A DNA stretch of 64,000 nucleotides. Source: Alphaproteobacteria bacterium. GTDB lineage: Bacteria > Pseudomonadota > Alphaproteobacteria > Micropepsales > Micropepsaceae. How positions within the stretch are numbered: the first letter of the stretch is position 1; every line of letters starts with the position of its first letter. Both the position numbers and the translations under genes were made by a program. The notes under the pieces are model-generated. The model was not told where the DNA came from. It saw nothing but the letters and a program-made list of their open reading frames with translations, and ran no database searches. Below, piece by piece: positions 54,145 to 63,686 of the stretch. The stretch lies in assembly GCA_021324545.1 (NCBI GenBank), contig JAJPIX010000011.1, positions 1-64,000 of the forward strand, in the 5' to 3' direction.

Positions 54145-56019
54145 ATGAACCGGAAGGAAAGGCGAAGGGCCGCCAGGCGTGGGCAGACGGTCGCCGTTCC
54201 TCCGGCTATGGCGCGTCCGGCAGGGGCGGAAACAGGCGCGGACGGTGAAGCCGCGAGGCTGTGCCGCGTTGCATTCGAGCATCTCGAGCAGAAACATTTC
54301 GCAGAAGCGGCGGACGGGTTTCGCAAGGCGATTCTCGCCGCGCCAGGCCTTGCGCGGGCCCACAACGGACTGGGTCTTGCGCTCAGGGCGCAAGGCAAGC
54401 CTGCGGAGGCGGCCCAGTGCTACGAGCATGCCGTCGCCCTCGACCCCACTTATGCCGCGGCCTATAATAATCTCGGCAATGCGCTTCGCGATCAAAACAG
54501 GATGGCCGACGCGGCGGCGCAATATCGCCGCGCGCTCGAAATAAAACCGGATTACGCCAAGGCGCACAGCAACCTCGGCTTTGCGCTTCACCGCCTGCGG
54601 CGGTTCGGAGATGCCGCCACGCATTTCCGCCGCGCCGCAGAGCTCGAACCCGACAACGCCGATGCACACAACAATCTGGGCAATGCCTTGCATGCGCAAG
54701 GCAAGCTCGAAGGGGCCGCAGCCGCGTACCGGCGCGCGGTGGCCGCCAGGCCGACTTTCGCCGTAGCACACAAAAACCTGGGCAACTGTTTGCGGGAGCT
54801 TGGCCGGCTGGATGACGCGCGACACCATCTTGAGGAGGCGTTGCGCCTGAAACCGGCCTATGCGGAAGCATATAGCGGTCTTGGCAACGTGCTGAAAACA
54901 GGCGGCAAGCTTGACGAAGCGCGCCGCGCCCATGAAACGGCCGTCAGTCTCGCGCCCGGCAACGGCATGCTGCATCAGCAATTGGCGGAATCGAAACGCT
55001 TTTCCGCCGGCGATCCGCAAATCGCGCAGATGGAGGCGCTGGTTTGCGGCGGACCCCCAACAGAGTCCGATCGCCTCGCGCTTCATTTTGCATTGGGAAA
55101 GGCCTATGCCGACACGGGCGACGCCGATCGTTCCTTTCGGCACTACCTGCAGGGCAATGCACTCAAGCGCCGCCAGATTCCCTATGACGAGGGCCCAATG
55201 TTGGCCGCGTTCGCTGCCATCGAGCGGGTGTTCACGAAGGAGATGATGCTTGACCGCGCAGGCTACGGTTTTCCCGATCCTCTGCCGGTCTTCATTGTGG
55301 GCATGCCGCGTTCGGGAACCAGTCTTGTCGAGCAGATACTGGCGGGCCACCCCGGCGCGCACGGCGCGGGCGAGCTGAAGTTCTTTTCGGAAGCCGTAGC
55401 CCGATGCCGGCAACCGGACGGGCGGCCGGTCCGTTTCCCCGATGATGCCGGAGCGTTATCCGCAGAACAAATCGCAGAAATCGGAAAAAATTATGTTCGC
55501 GAAATCCGGAAATTGGCGCCGTCGGCCGAACGCGTGACTGACAAGATGCCGTGGAACTTCCGTTATGCCGGGCTCATACATCTGGCACTGCCGCGGGCGA
55601 AAATCATTCACGTGCGCCGCAATCCACTGGATACTTGCATATCCTGTTTCACCAAATTGTTCACGCGCGGCCAGCCCTATAGTTACGACCTTGCAGAGCT
55701 TGGCCGCTATTATAAGGCCTATGAAAGACTGATGGCGCATTGGCGCGCGGCAATACCGCCCGGAGTGATGCTCGAACTGAACTATGAAGACCTTGCGATT
55801 GATCTTGACGGCGTTGCGAGACGACTTGTTGCCCATTGCGGTCTCGCATGGGATGACGCCTGCCTTTCCTTTCATGAACTCGATCGCCCGGTGCGAACAG
55901 CGAGCGCGGCCCAGGTCCGGCAGCCAATCTACCGGAGTTCCGTTGCTCGGTGGCGCCAGTACCGGGACCACATTGGGCCCCTGATCGATGCGTTGGGTGC
56001 CGACATTGGAAATTTGTAA
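54145..56019 (+). CDS. TPR-sulfotransferase fusion protein
   Basis: A 624-residue protein. After a basic N-terminus, about eight to ten tetratricopeptide repeats span roughly 40-330 (LARAHNGLGLALRAQGKPAEAAQCYEHA, AYNNLGNALRDQNRMADAAAQY). From about residue 370 a sulfotransferase domain follows: PVFIVGMPRSGTSLVEQIL with the PAPS loop, and HVRRNPLDTCISCFTKLF as the 3'-phosphate site. TPR-sulfotransferase fusions are common in alphaproteobacteria; some modify proteins or glycans, but the acceptor here is not known. It begins 21 bases after gmk and is probably a separate add-on to the housekeeping run. Confidence 0.9.
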   Translation: MNRKERRRAARRGQTVAVPPAMARPAGAETGADGEAARLCRVAFEHLEQKHFAEAADGFRKAILAAPGLARAHNGLGLALRAQGKPAEAAQCYEHAVALDPTYAAAYNNLGNALRDQNRMADAAAQYRRALEIKPDYAKAHSNLGFALHRLRRFGDAATHFRRAAELEPDNADAHNNLGNALHAQGKLEGAAAAYRRAVAARPTFAVAHKNLGNCLRELGRLDDARHHLEEALRLKPAYAEAYSGLGNVLKTGGKLDEARRAHETAVSLAPGNGMLHQQLAESKRFSAGDPQIAQMEALVCGGPPTESDRLALHFALGKAYADTGDADRSFRHYLQGNALKRRQIPYDEGPMLAAFAAIERVFTKEMMLDRAGYGFPDPLPVFIVGMPRSGTSLVEQILAGHPGAHGAGELKFFSEAVARCRQPDGRPVRFPDDAGALSAEQIAEIGKNYVREIRKLAPSAERVTDKMPWNFRYAGLIHLALPRAKIIHVRRNPLDTCISCFTKLFTRGQPYSYDLAELGRYYKAYERLMAHWRAAIPPGVMLELNYEDLAIDLDGVARRLVAHCGLAWDDACLSFHELDRPVRTASAAQVRQPIYRSSVARWRQYRDHIGPLIDALGADIGNL

Positions 56020-56222
56020 CCTCACCGCCTTCCCGGCGGCGCGGTAAAAAATTTCCGAGAAAGCATGGCTGGCGCGACGGAAACCGCACAAGACAAATAA
56101 AATTTCGGACGCAGAACTTGGTTCCCGTTAAGCAGTACGCGCCACGGCATCTCGTGCGGCGGAGACAATTCCGCCAACCGGCGCTAATGTGATTGCACCC
56201 AACCAACCAGGGAGACTGCAGG

Positions 56223-56945
56223 ATGTTGATGGAGCATGCAGCCTTGCACGCGCTTGACGATCAGGGGACCGACGATCAGGGAACTGACAATCAAGGCAGC
56301 GACGATCAGGGAACAGACAATCAGGGAACTGATGATCAAGGCACGGATAACCAGGGAACGGACGATCAGGGGACTGACAACCAGGGGACCGATGACCAGG
56401 GAACGGACAACCAGGGAACGGATGACCAGGGTACTGACGGCAACGATGATGAACAGGGCACCAATGGCGACGACGATCTCAACGGCGGCCAGGGCAACGA
56501 TTCGCTTGTCGCGGGAGCTGGCAACGACACGTTGAAGGGCGGCGCGGGCGCCGATCACCTGAATGGCGGCAAGGGAGCCGACACATTCGTTTTTTCCCAC
56601 GCGTCCGACTCCACCGGCAGGCATTTCGACACGTTGGTGGGCTTTGACCCGACGACTGGCGACCACTTCCACCTGACCACGGCCGTGAAGGGGATCGACA
56701 AGGCCGTGAGCGGCCACCTCTCCGGAAACGGTTTCAACGCCGACATAAGCCACGCAATGAATGCGCATCACCTGCAGGCCGATCACGCAGCGCTTTTCAC
56801 TGCGACGAGCGGAAAGTATGCAGGTCACTCGTTTCTCGTCGTGGACATGAACGGAGTGGCGGGCTACCAGGCGGGTCATGATCTTCTGGTCGAACTCGAC
56901 CATGGCCACCACCTGTCCCATCTCAGCGCACACAATTTCGGGTGA
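56223..56945 (+). CDS. RTX-like Ca-binding protein with DQGTD repeats and shared C-terminal module
   Basis: A 240-residue acidic protein. After MLMEHAALHALD come twelve five-residue repeats, alternating DQGTD and NQGTD (residues 13-72, one with Ser for Thr), then RTX-type nonapeptides (GDDDLNGGQGNDSL, GAGNDTLKGGAGADHLNGG), then a module from about residue 115 to the end (TFVFSHASDSTG, FDTLVGFDP, HSFLVVDMNGVAGYQAG) shared with the M10 protease and the frameshifted gene at 12452-13589. No Sec signal is present, which fits type I export. GGGAG precedes the ATG at 56223; a TTG at 56193 is less likely. Confidence 0.83.
   Translation: MLMEHAALHALDDQGTDDQGTDNQGSDDQGTDNQGTDDQGTDNQGTDDQGTDNQGTDDQGTDNQGTDDQGTDGNDDEQGTNGDDDLNGGQGNDSLVAGAGNDTLKGGAGADHLNGGKGADTFVFSHASDSTGRHFDTLVGFDPTTGDHFHLTTAVKGIDKAVSGHLSGNGFNADISHAMNAHHLQADHAALFTATSGKYAGHSFLVVDMNGVAGYQAGHDLLVELDHGHHLSHLSAHNFG
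56259..56438 (+). repeat. Twelve tandem 15-base repeats encoding (D/N)QGTD
   Basis: Twelve in-frame 15-base units, consensus GAxxAxGGxACxGAC-like, encode DQGTD and NQGTD in near-perfect alternation after the second unit, so the true higher-order unit is about 30 bases. Third-base variation between copies shows they are not a very recent single expansion, but copy number could still vary between strains. They are coding and are not CRISPR repeats: there are no spacers. Confidence 0.88.
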
Positions 56946-56970
56946 CCGGGATCGGCAATCATCTGTTCGG

Positions 56971-57005
56971 AGCGGCCGCGCGGATGGGCGGCCGCTCTTT
57001 TTTTT
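56971..57005 (+). terminator. Rho-independent terminator after the DQGTD-repeat gene
   Basis: Perfect nine-base stem, AGCGGCCGC and GCGGCCGCT, with an eight-base loop, followed after one C by eight T residues. It lies 25 bases after the stop at 56945 and before the convergent alcohol dehydrogenase gene. Confidence 0.9.
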
Positions 57006-57040
57006 GACGTTGAGCCGGACGACCTGCTGGCCCGGCAATA

Positions 57041-58093
57041 TCAGGGCCTCAACACCACCCGGCCGGTGATGCGGCCGTTCCTGAGATCATCGAGCGTTCT
57101 GTTTGCGTCGGACAGGGGCCGCGTCTGCACGGGAATGGCACCGACTTTTCCGCTGCGCACCAAGCCCATCATTTCCTCAGCTTCCGGCAGCGAGCCCACG
57201 AACGAGCCGATGATGGAAAACGGCTTGAGGGGAAACATGGGGATCGGCATGGTCATCGCCCCGCCGAACAATCCCACCACAACGATGCGCCCACCCTTGC
57301 GGATAGCGGCGTTGGCAAAGGCAAAGCTCGATTCCGAGCCCACGAAATCCACGACCGCAAAGGCGCCGCCCTTGGTGTCGGCAATCAGCCTCTTGGCGAT
57401 ATCAGGTGTCCTGATGTTGTAGCCGGCAACTGCACCCGCCTTTTTCGCTGCATCCAGCTTCGCGTCGTCGATATCGGCGGCGATCGGCCCCTTGGCGGTC
57501 AGCGCTTGGGCGAATTCCACGCCCATCATGCCCACACCGCCACACCCCAATATGACGATCTGATCGTCCGGCCCGAGCCTGCCGACCTTCTTGATCGCAC
57601 CGAACGCCGTGAGGCCCGAACACATATAGGCGGCGGCCAGCTCAGGCTTCGTGCCGCCATAGGCAAGCAGATATCGCGGATGAGGAACCAGGACGTGCGT
57701 GGCATAGCCGCCGGGCACCCCTGCCGAGCAGCCCAGATTGCGCGGACGGCCGCACAGATTTTCTTCGCCGCGCAGGCAGGCCGCGCATTGGCCGCACCCG
57801 ATCCAGGGAAAGACGGCATAGCGTTCGCCGATCTTTATCCCCTCTGCCTGCGGGCCGGTGGCAACCACCTCGCCCTCAATCTCATGCCCCAACGTATGCG
57901 GCATTTTGAGATTTGCGAGCGGCAGCCTGTTGCCTTTGCCCAGATCGAAATAGCCGTCATGAATGTGCACGTCGGAATGACAAACGCCAGCATTGTGCAC
58001 CTTGAGCAGCACCTCGGTGCCTTGCGGCACCGGGGTGGGCGATTCGATCCGTTTCAGGGGCGCACCGAATTCGACGATGGCTTCCGACAGCAT
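57041..58093 (-). CDS. Zinc-dependent alcohol dehydrogenase
   Basis: A 350-residue medium-chain dehydrogenase. Catalytic zinc ligands lie in GVCHSDVH and LGHEIEGEV; the structural zinc site is CGQCAACLRGEENLC. The NAD motif is ILGCGGVGMMGVEFA. It oxidises an alcohol or reduces an aldehyde; the substrate is unknown. GGGAG precedes the ATG at 58093, chosen over the longer frame to 58153. It stands 56 bases downstream of rsmA on the same strand and might be the tail of the lpt operon. Confidence 0.92.
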   Translation of the reverse strand: MLSEAIVEFGAPLKRIESPTPVPQGTEVLLKVHNAGVCHSDVHIHDGYFDLGKGNRLPLANLKMPHTLGHEIEGEVVATGPQAEGIKIGERYAVFPWIGCGQCAACLRGEENLCGRPRNLGCSAGVPGGYATHVLVPHPRYLLAYGGTKPELAAAYMCSGLTAFGAIKKVGRLGPDDQIVILGCGGVGMMGVEFAQALTAKGPIAADIDDAKLDAAKKAGAVAGYNIRTPDIAKRLIADTKGGAFAVVDFVGSESSFAFANAAIRKGGRIVVVGLFGGAMTMPIPMFPLKPFSIIGSFVGSLPEAEEMMGLVRSGKVGAIPVQTRPLSDANRTLDDLRNGRITGRVVLRP

Positions 58094-58149
58094 CGCGGTT
58101 TCTCCCGATATCTGATCACTTATCAGTCTGGCACGCGCGAGCAGCCGGC

Positions 58150-59013
58150 TCAACGCGCAGCGGCGAAGACGCGCGCGAGCGCGGCGAATTGGCTCACGCT
58201 CAGCGTTTCCGGCCGCGCCGTGGGATCGAGCCCCGCCTGCCGGATTCGGTCTTCGGCATCGGGCGAGAGCGGCTTCAAACTCTGGCGCAGCATCTTGCGG
58301 CGCTGGCCGAAGGCGGCCTGCGTGACCCGTTCCAGATCGGACAGGATTGCCGGCGCCACCGAGGTTTCCAGGGGTTCGATGCGGACGACGGCCGAGCTGA
58401 CCTTTGGCGCGGGCGTAAATGCGCGCGCGCCGACCTCAAACAGGATTTTCGCACGCGTGCGCCACTGCGCCAGAATCGAGAGCCGTCCATAATGTGGGCT
58501 GCCCGGCCTGGCAACGATCCTTTCCGCCACTTCGCGCTGGAACATCAGCGTGAGCGATCGCCAGAAAGGCGGCCACGTTTTGGCCGTTAGCCATTTCACG
58601 AGAAGGGCCGTGCCGACATTGTAGGGTAGATTGGCCGCCACGCGCACCGGGCTGCTTACGCCCCTGCCCTGAAGCAATTGCGGTTCATCCAGTTTCATCG
58701 CATCGGCGGCAATGAGATGCAGCCGGCCGGGCCAGGCCGCGGCAATCTCGCCGAGCGCCGCAAGGCATCGCTCGTCTCGCTCCACCGCTATGATCTGCGC
58801 AGCACCTTCGGTCAGAAGCGCACGCGTCAGTCCGCCGGGCCCGGGGCCGACTTCATAGACCGTGGTGTTTTCCAGGGGGCCCGCGGCGCGCGCGATACGT
58901 CGGGTAAGATTGAGGTCGAGCAGAAAATTCTGGCCGAGCGATTTTTTCGCCCGCAATCCGTGGGCGGCGATTACCGCCCCGAGCGGTGGCAACGGATCAG
59001 CGATGTCGGGCAT
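58150..59013 (-). CDS. rsmA: 16S rRNA (adenine(1518)-N6/adenine(1519)-N6)-dimethyltransferase
   Basis: A 287-residue KsgA/RsmA methyltransferase acting on two adjacent adenosines near the 3' end of 16S r[14 protein letters not shown] is the signature; the SAM motif [14 protein letters not shown] and the catalytic [14 protein letters not shown] are intact. The ATG at 59013 lies inside the 3' end of pdxA (17-base overlap), as often in this operon. Confidence 0.95.
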   Translation of the reverse strand: MPDIADPLPPLGAVIAAHGLRAKKSLGQNFLLDLNLTRRIARAAGPLENTTVYEVGPGPGGLTRALLTEGAAQIIAVERDERCLAALGEIAAAWPGRLHLIAADAMKLDEPQLLQGRGVSSPVRVAANLPYNVGTALLVKWLTAKTWPPFWRSLTLMFQREVAERIVARPGSPHYGRLSILAQWRTRAKILFEVGARAFTPAPKVSSAVVRIEPLETSVAPAILSDLERVTQAAFGQRRKMLRQSLKPLSPDAEDRIRQAGLDPTARPETLSVSQFAALARVFAAAR

Positions 59014-59959
59014 CGGCCATTTGCGCTGCAAGCCTGATGGCCGCGATCATGCTGCGGGGATCAGCTCCGCCCTTTCCCGTAAGCTCGAGCGCGGTGCCGT
59101 GATCAGGCGAGGTGCGAACGATCGGAAGACCAAGCGTTACGTTCACGCCCTCCCAGAAAGCAAGTGTCTTCAGCGGTATCAGCGCCTGGTCATGGTACAT
59201 GCAGAGCGCCGCATCGTATCGCGCGCGCGCCTCCGGAAAAAACATCGTGTCGGCCGGCAATGGGCCTGCAACAGCCACTCCGCCCGCACGAAGAGCTTCG
59301 ACCGCCGGCCGGATAAGCGCGCGCTCCTCGGATCCGATTTCGCCATCCTCGCCGGCATGCGGATTGAGCCCCGCAACGGCAAGCCTGGGAGCTGCAATTC
59401 CGAAATCACGCTTCAGCGCTTCCAGAACGATCTCGCCGGTCTCCACAATCAGTGGCGCCGCGATCTTAGCCGCGACGTCCTTGAGCGGAATGTGGATCGT
59501 GACCGGTACCAGCCGCAAGCCGCCCCCGACCAGCATCATCACAGCGTGGTCGGATCCGGTGATCTGGGCCAGATATTCCGTATGGCCTGCAAAGGAAAAT
59601 CCACCCCGCATCAGGGAGGCCTTGTAGATGGGCGCGGTCACAACGGCCGCCGCGGCACCCTGCATTGCAAGATCGACGGCCGTGTCGATGGCATCGATGA
59701 CCGCGCGCGTGTTGGCCGGATCCGGCTTGCCAGCCACCACAGGGGCGGCCAACGGATGTGACGCAATCATTGCATCGCTTCCCGCGGAAACGGCCATTCG
59801 GAACACCTGCGGATCGCCGACAAACTTCAGCGGATGAGACCCAATGCGTCCGCCAAGCGCGGCGAAAGCCGCCGCGGCAACTTCGGGGCCAATGCCCGAG
59901 GGTTCGCCCATGGTGACGAGAATGGGGGCGCTCGGATCCGCCTTAACGGGTTTCGACAT
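58997..59959 (-). CDS. pdxA: 4-hydroxythreonine-4-phosphate dehydrogenase
   Basis: A 320-residue PdxA of vitamin B6 synthesis. [11 protein letters not shown] is the N-terminal signature; metal and substrate residues are in [18 protein letters not shown] and [25 protein letters not shown] closes the site. Overlaps of 17 bases with surA upstream and rsmA downstream show tight coupling in the lptG-lptD-surA-pdxA-rsmA operon. Confidence 0.96.
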   Translation of the reverse strand: MSKPVKADPSAPILVTMGEPSGIGPEVAAAAFAALGGRIGSHPLKFVGDPQVFRMAVSAGSDAMIASHPLAAPVVAGKPDPANTRAVIDAIDTAVDLAMQGAAAAVVTAPIYKASLMRGGFSFAGHTEYLAQITGSDHAVMMLVGGGLRLVPVTIHIPLKDVAAKIAAPLIVETGEIVLEALKRDFGIAAPRLAVAGLNPHAGEDGEIGSEERALIRPAVEALRAGGVAVAGPLPADTMFFPEARARYDAALCMYHDQALIPLKTLAFWEGVNVTLGLPIVRTSPDHGTALELTGKGGADPRSMIAAIRLAAQMADARHR

Positions 59960-61346
59960 CGGCTTCGCGCCGCAAATCGCTCAGATACTGCCGGGCGAGC
60001 GTGGAGATCTGTTCTTCGAACAGCTGCTGTTCCACTTCGTCACGCGTGGGCATCTTGAACGCAGTGACCTGCGGCACGGGCGGATCACAGCGCACGATGA
60101 TTTCCACGCCTGCCGAAGAAATGAACGGTGCCGCCGCTTCACCAGGCTGCGTGTTGGCAAGCGCGTTCTGGATTTCCTGGCTGAGGTCGGCGAGCTTCAT
60201 GTCGCCAAGCTTCATGAATACCGCGCCGGGCAGCTGCTTGACGAGAGCCGGAAGCGTATCACAGGTGCTGATGTGCGAGCGGATCACCTCGCCTGCATGC
60301 AAGGCCTTTTGCTGGAATTCCTGGGTTGGCTTCGGCCCGAGCGGCAAGAGGATGCGCGCCAGCGGCAGCACGCTGGGATGAGCGTTTATGCTGGCTGCAT
60401 CGGGCACCTTGGTTCCCATTGGTTCCTGCCGGCCGATCAGCTCCAGAATGTAAAAGCCCCCGGCGGAGCGGATCGGTGCGCTGAACTGGCCCGGTTTCAG
60501 CTTTTCCAGCGCATCGTTCAGCTCCGGCGCGAGCTGGCCATCTTCCACGACGCCGATGTTGCCGCCTTGCGCCGCCGAAGGGCTCTGGCTGAACTGCCGG
60601 GCGACCTCGCCGAAAGGTGCGCCGGCCTGAAGCTGTGCTTCGATGTCCTGAACGGTTTTTTGCACTTCGTTTTCCTGATCCGGCCGGTCAACCGCCAGGA
60701 AGATTTCGGCAACGAGGAAATGGGGTTTGTTTGCGCCCTGTGCGAGGCGCTTCAACTCCGCATCGACATCTTCGGGCGTGACATGCACCCGGTCTCCCAG
60801 CTGGTCATCGACGGTTTTTTCCCAGGCAAGCTGCGTGGCGATTTGCGCGCGCAGGGTGGCAACGTCCACGTTGTAGCGCGCGAGCACGGCCTTGAGCTGA
60901 TCCATCGTCAGATGATTCGACTGGATGATATTGTTCATAGCGTTGTCGACGTCGGCCGAAGAAATTGTCGTGTTGTTCTTCTGGGCCTCCGCAAGCTCGA
61001 GTCGCTCGGTTTCGAGCTGCGTCAGAACCTGCGCCCGGATACGCTTCAACTGGTCCGGTGTCGGATTGATGCCCGAGGTGGCGAGAAACAGGGCGATCCG
61101 CTGGCGCAGGTCATATTCGGAGATGATGGTGTCGTTAACGACCGCCGCCACGCCGTCGCTGTTTGCGTCCCCCATGCCGGTATCGATTGCGGTGCTGGCC
61201 GCCGGCCCGGTGGATGCCAGTGCCGTTTGGGCCGACCCGCTGCTCTGAGCTTGCGGCGCAGGCGTGGCCCCCACGTTCGCAAGGCCCGCACCAAGCAGAG
61301 CAAGCAACAGGGCCGTCGAACGAAATTTGTCGGTTTTCGGCTGCAT
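59943..61346 (-). CDS. surA: Periplasmic chaperone / peptidyl-prolyl isomerase SurA
   Basis: A 467-residue SurA-type outer-membrane protein chaperone. A signal peptide (TALLLALLGAGLANVGA) precedes a SurA_N region beginning GVAAVVNDTIISEYDLRQRI. A parvulin-type PPIase domain follows at about 205-315 (FLVAEIFLAVDRPDQ, SPSAAQGGNIGVV, FSAPIRSAGGFYILEL) and a second, degenerate one near 330-425. It is in the usual place after lptD, which depends on SurA for folding. Confidence 0.9.
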   Translation of the reverse strand: MQPKTDKFRSTALLLALLGAGLANVGATPAPQAQSSGSAQTALASTGPAASTAIDTGMGDANSDGVAAVVNDTIISEYDLRQRIALFLATSGINPTPDQLKRIRAQVLTQLETERLELAEAQKNNTTISSADVDNAMNNIIQSNHLTMDQLKAVLARYNVDVATLRAQIATQLAWEKTVDDQLGDRVHVTPEDVDAELKRLAQGANKPHFLVAEIFLAVDRPDQENEVQKTVQDIEAQLQAGAPFGEVARQFSQSPSAAQGGNIGVVEDGQLAPELNDALEKLKPGQFSAPIRSAGGFYILELIGRQEPMGTKVPDAASINAHPSVLPLARILLPLGPKPTQEFQQKALHAGEVIRSHISTCDTLPALVKQLPGAVFMKLGDMKLADLSQEIQNALANTQPGEAAAPFISSAGVEIIVRCDPPVPQVTAFKMPTRDEVEQQLFEEQISTLARQYLSDLRREADVETR

Positions 61347-61433
61347 TGTTCTCTTTGTTGCAGAATGCGATCCGCGCCCCGGCCAGTCTGGCGGGCCCGA
61401 CCGGCGGCGAGAATAAGCAATTTCCCAATCCGA

Positions 61434-63686
61434 TCAAGGCTGCGTGAAGATCTGGTGCGGGAAAAGGTCCTGGAGGTCCTCCGGCTCGTTCCCGAATTTC
61501 GGAATAAGGTGAACGATGACCGATGAAGACGCCGGAATATCGCGGTCGGCGCTATAGACGCGGCGGAAAGATACCGAAAAGCCGAGACATTCGTCGTCGT
61601 AGCCGATGCCAAAGTCGCTTTCGAGCAGCTGGCTGGCCTGCAAGTCGCGCTGGCCCGCGGCATAAAGGCTCCAGTGGTCGAGCACGCCAACGATGGCCTG
61701 CGCCGTCACTTCCTCACGTGGCGTGTCGAGCCCGGTCAGGCTGGAAGGCAGGCCCTGATCGGTTTGCGGCGGCAGGTGCACATAAGACACTTCGACGGAG
61801 GATCGGCCATAGCTCGCCTGCAGATAGACCTCGTTGCGGCGCACGCTGCCCGTGGCGTTGTCGATGTCGAGACGATTCGCCATCTCGATATACGGCGGGA
61901 ATTTTATGGTGACGAGACTGACGATATCCGAAACGTCGCCCTTGAGCCCGGTCGTTTCCTGGAAAATCGGGTCCGGCTTCAGGCGGTACACCTCACCGAG
62001 CAGCGCATCGATCGAGCCGGAGGAAAAATAGGCGACGCCGTGCAGGCCGACATTGGCGCGCGGCCCGCTTTCCCACAGGTCGAAGCCGGGGAACCGGTCG
62101 AAAGCGAGCAAATTGGTCTCATCGAACTCGAAATCCGCGCTGTCTTCGTCTGGAATGCCCGGTGGGTTTCCGCCATAGGGCGCCGCAATTACCTGCGCGA
62201 TCGGTTCCAGAATGATCGAGTCCGACGAGCGTCTGCCCGAAATCAGGGGCCAGCGCCAATCCAGCGCCGCATAGGGCAGGCCGCGTTCGATGTAGCTTGT
62301 CTTTTCCGGAATTGCAGCGAAATCGATGAGATCGTTGTTCTGGACGCGGTAAACATCGCCTCTGGCGTCGAGCTGGAAGGTGATCAGCTGGCCGTCCGCG
62401 GTCACAAATGGCAGCCGCCAGCGCGCTTCCGCTGTTACGCGCTGGCTGTTGGGCCCAAGGTTGCGGGTAATGGAGCTGCCATTGAAATCGAAGCGGAACT
62501 GACCGCCCATCCAGTCGTGCAGCGGGATATAGGTGAACTGCACGATCGGGAGCGCGAGCGGAATCAGCTTGTTGCTGTCGGTCGCGCGCAGACCCTGGAA
62601 GAAATACCCAGTGACGGCAAGCCGGCTGCGTCCCCACTCATCCTGAAAGAACAGATCACTCGTGAGCCGGTCAAGCGAGGAGATGTCATAACGCTTCAGG
62701 AACGTATCGTCCGATGTCAGTTGCGCGTCGTATCCGATTTCGAAATGGTCCGTCAGAAAGATGCGTCCGGAACCGAACAGATCGCTGTACCACTCTTCCT
62801 GATGGCCGCTGAATCCGCCGTTCGGATTGTGCGCAACGCTGGCTTGCAGCCACATGCCACCCTGCTGCCAGCGCTGGCGATATTCGCCGGAAAGCATCTG
62901 GCCGGCTTCGGTCGAGAACAGAGCTGCGAGCGTGGCATCCTGCGAATCCGAAAGGGCGATGTAGAAAGGCAGCTGTATGAGGCTTCCAAGGATGCTGGAT
63001 GAGCCGATATCGGGCGCCAGTATGCCTGTCTGATGCTTGATGGTCGGATCCGGCGTGGAGAAGAACGGGGTATAGAAGACCGGAACACCAAAGGCCTCGA
63101 TCGTCGCGTCGTGAAAATAGATGCGGTGCTTCTGCTCCCGATAGATCACGCGATATGACCTGACCTGCCAGAGCGGCGTGCGATCGCCTTTTTGCCGGCA
63201 GATTTTGCACGGCGTATACACCGCGCGATTTGCGATCGTCGTGTCCTGATTCACGCGTCGGGCGGACGCCGCGCCCAGCCGGCCCGACTGTCCGACCAGC
63301 GCATAGAAGCCCGAGAGAACGCCGTCGCGCATCTGATCGGTCAGCACGACATGATCAGCGAAGGCAACATCGCCGTTGGGCGCCATGACCGTCACGCGCC
63401 CGCTGGCCGTGACGACGTCCTTGTTCTGGTCGTAAGTGACCTGTTCGGCCATCAGAATGCGCCCGTTGTAATCGATTTCGACATGGCCATGGGCGATGAC
63501 GAGCGCGTTGTTGATGTCGTAATCGACTTCGTCGGCGCGAAGCAGGGCGTTGCTGCCCTGCTTGCCGAGGGCATTGCCGAGAAGCGCATTCGCGCCGCTG
63601 GCCGGAATAGGCGCGGCGCACAAAAAAAAGGTTGCGGCCAAGTACCAGCTGGCCCGGCGCCCCCGTTTGCTCCCCCCAGACTTCAT
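61434..63686 (-). CDS. lptD: LPS assembly outer-membrane protein LptD
   Basis: A 750-residue LptD. After a signal peptide (YLAATFFLCAAPIPASGA) comes the OstA/LptA-like N-domain (LRADEVDYDINNALVIAHGHVEIDY ... ASGRVTVMAPNGDVAFADHV), then the beta-barrel with YTPCKICRQKGDRTPLWQVR, typical of alphaproteobacterial LptD, and a single late Cys in ECLGFSVSF for the disulfide. It inserts LPS into the outer leaflet with LptE. Its ATG overlaps the lptG stop by four bases (ATGA), with AGGAGG upstream. Confidence 0.95.
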   Translation of the reverse strand: MKSGGSKRGRRASWYLAATFFLCAAPIPASGANALLGNALGKQGSNALLRADEVDYDINNALVIAHGHVEIDYNGRILMAEQVTYDQNKDVVTASGRVTVMAPNGDVAFADHVVLTDQMRDGVLSGFYALVGQSGRLGAASARRVNQDTTIANRAVYTPCKICRQKGDRTPLWQVRSYRVIYREQKHRIYFHDATIEAFGVPVFYTPFFSTPDPTIKHQTGILAPDIGSSSILGSLIQLPFYIALSDSQDATLAALFSTEAGQMLSGEYRQRWQQGGMWLQASVAHNPNGGFSGHQEEWYSDLFGSGRIFLTDHFEIGYDAQLTSDDTFLKRYDISSLDRLTSDLFFQDEWGRSRLAVTGYFFQGLRATDSNKLIPLALPIVQFTYIPLHDWMGGQFRFDFNGSSITRNLGPNSQRVTAEARWRLPFVTADGQLITFQLDARGDVYRVQNNDLIDFAAIPEKTSYIERGLPYAALDWRWPLISGRRSSDSIILEPIAQVIAAPYGGNPPGIPDEDSADFEFDETNLLAFDRFPGFDLWESGPRANVGLHGVAYFSSGSIDALLGEVYRLKPDPIFQETTGLKGDVSDIVSLVTIKFPPYIEMANRLDIDNATGSVRRNEVYLQASYGRSSVEVSYVHLPPQTDQGLPSSLTGLDTPREEVTAQAIVGVLDHWSLYAAGQRDLQASQLLESDFGIGYDDECLGFSVSFRRVYSADRDIPASSSVIVHLIPKFGNEPEDLQDLFPHQIFTQP

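Noticed and set aside
56259-56438. Tandem repeat considered as a CRISPR array
   Set aside because: Units are contiguous 15-mers in frame with the gene, with no spacers and no cas genes nearby.
56184-57038. Long minus-strand open frame rich in Val, Ile, Leu and Ser opposite the DQGTD repeats
   Set aside because: It is the antisense shadow of the tandem repeats and RTX region, and it runs over a strong terminator; the plus frame has a good RBS and recognisable domains.
59844-61526. 560-residue plus-strand open frame opposite pdxA and surA
   Set aside because: Antisense to conserved pdxA and surA; its composition is typical of a codon-position shadow.
61674-63002. 442-residue plus-strand open frame opposite lptD
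   Set aside because: Antisense shadow of lptD with no start signal or motif.
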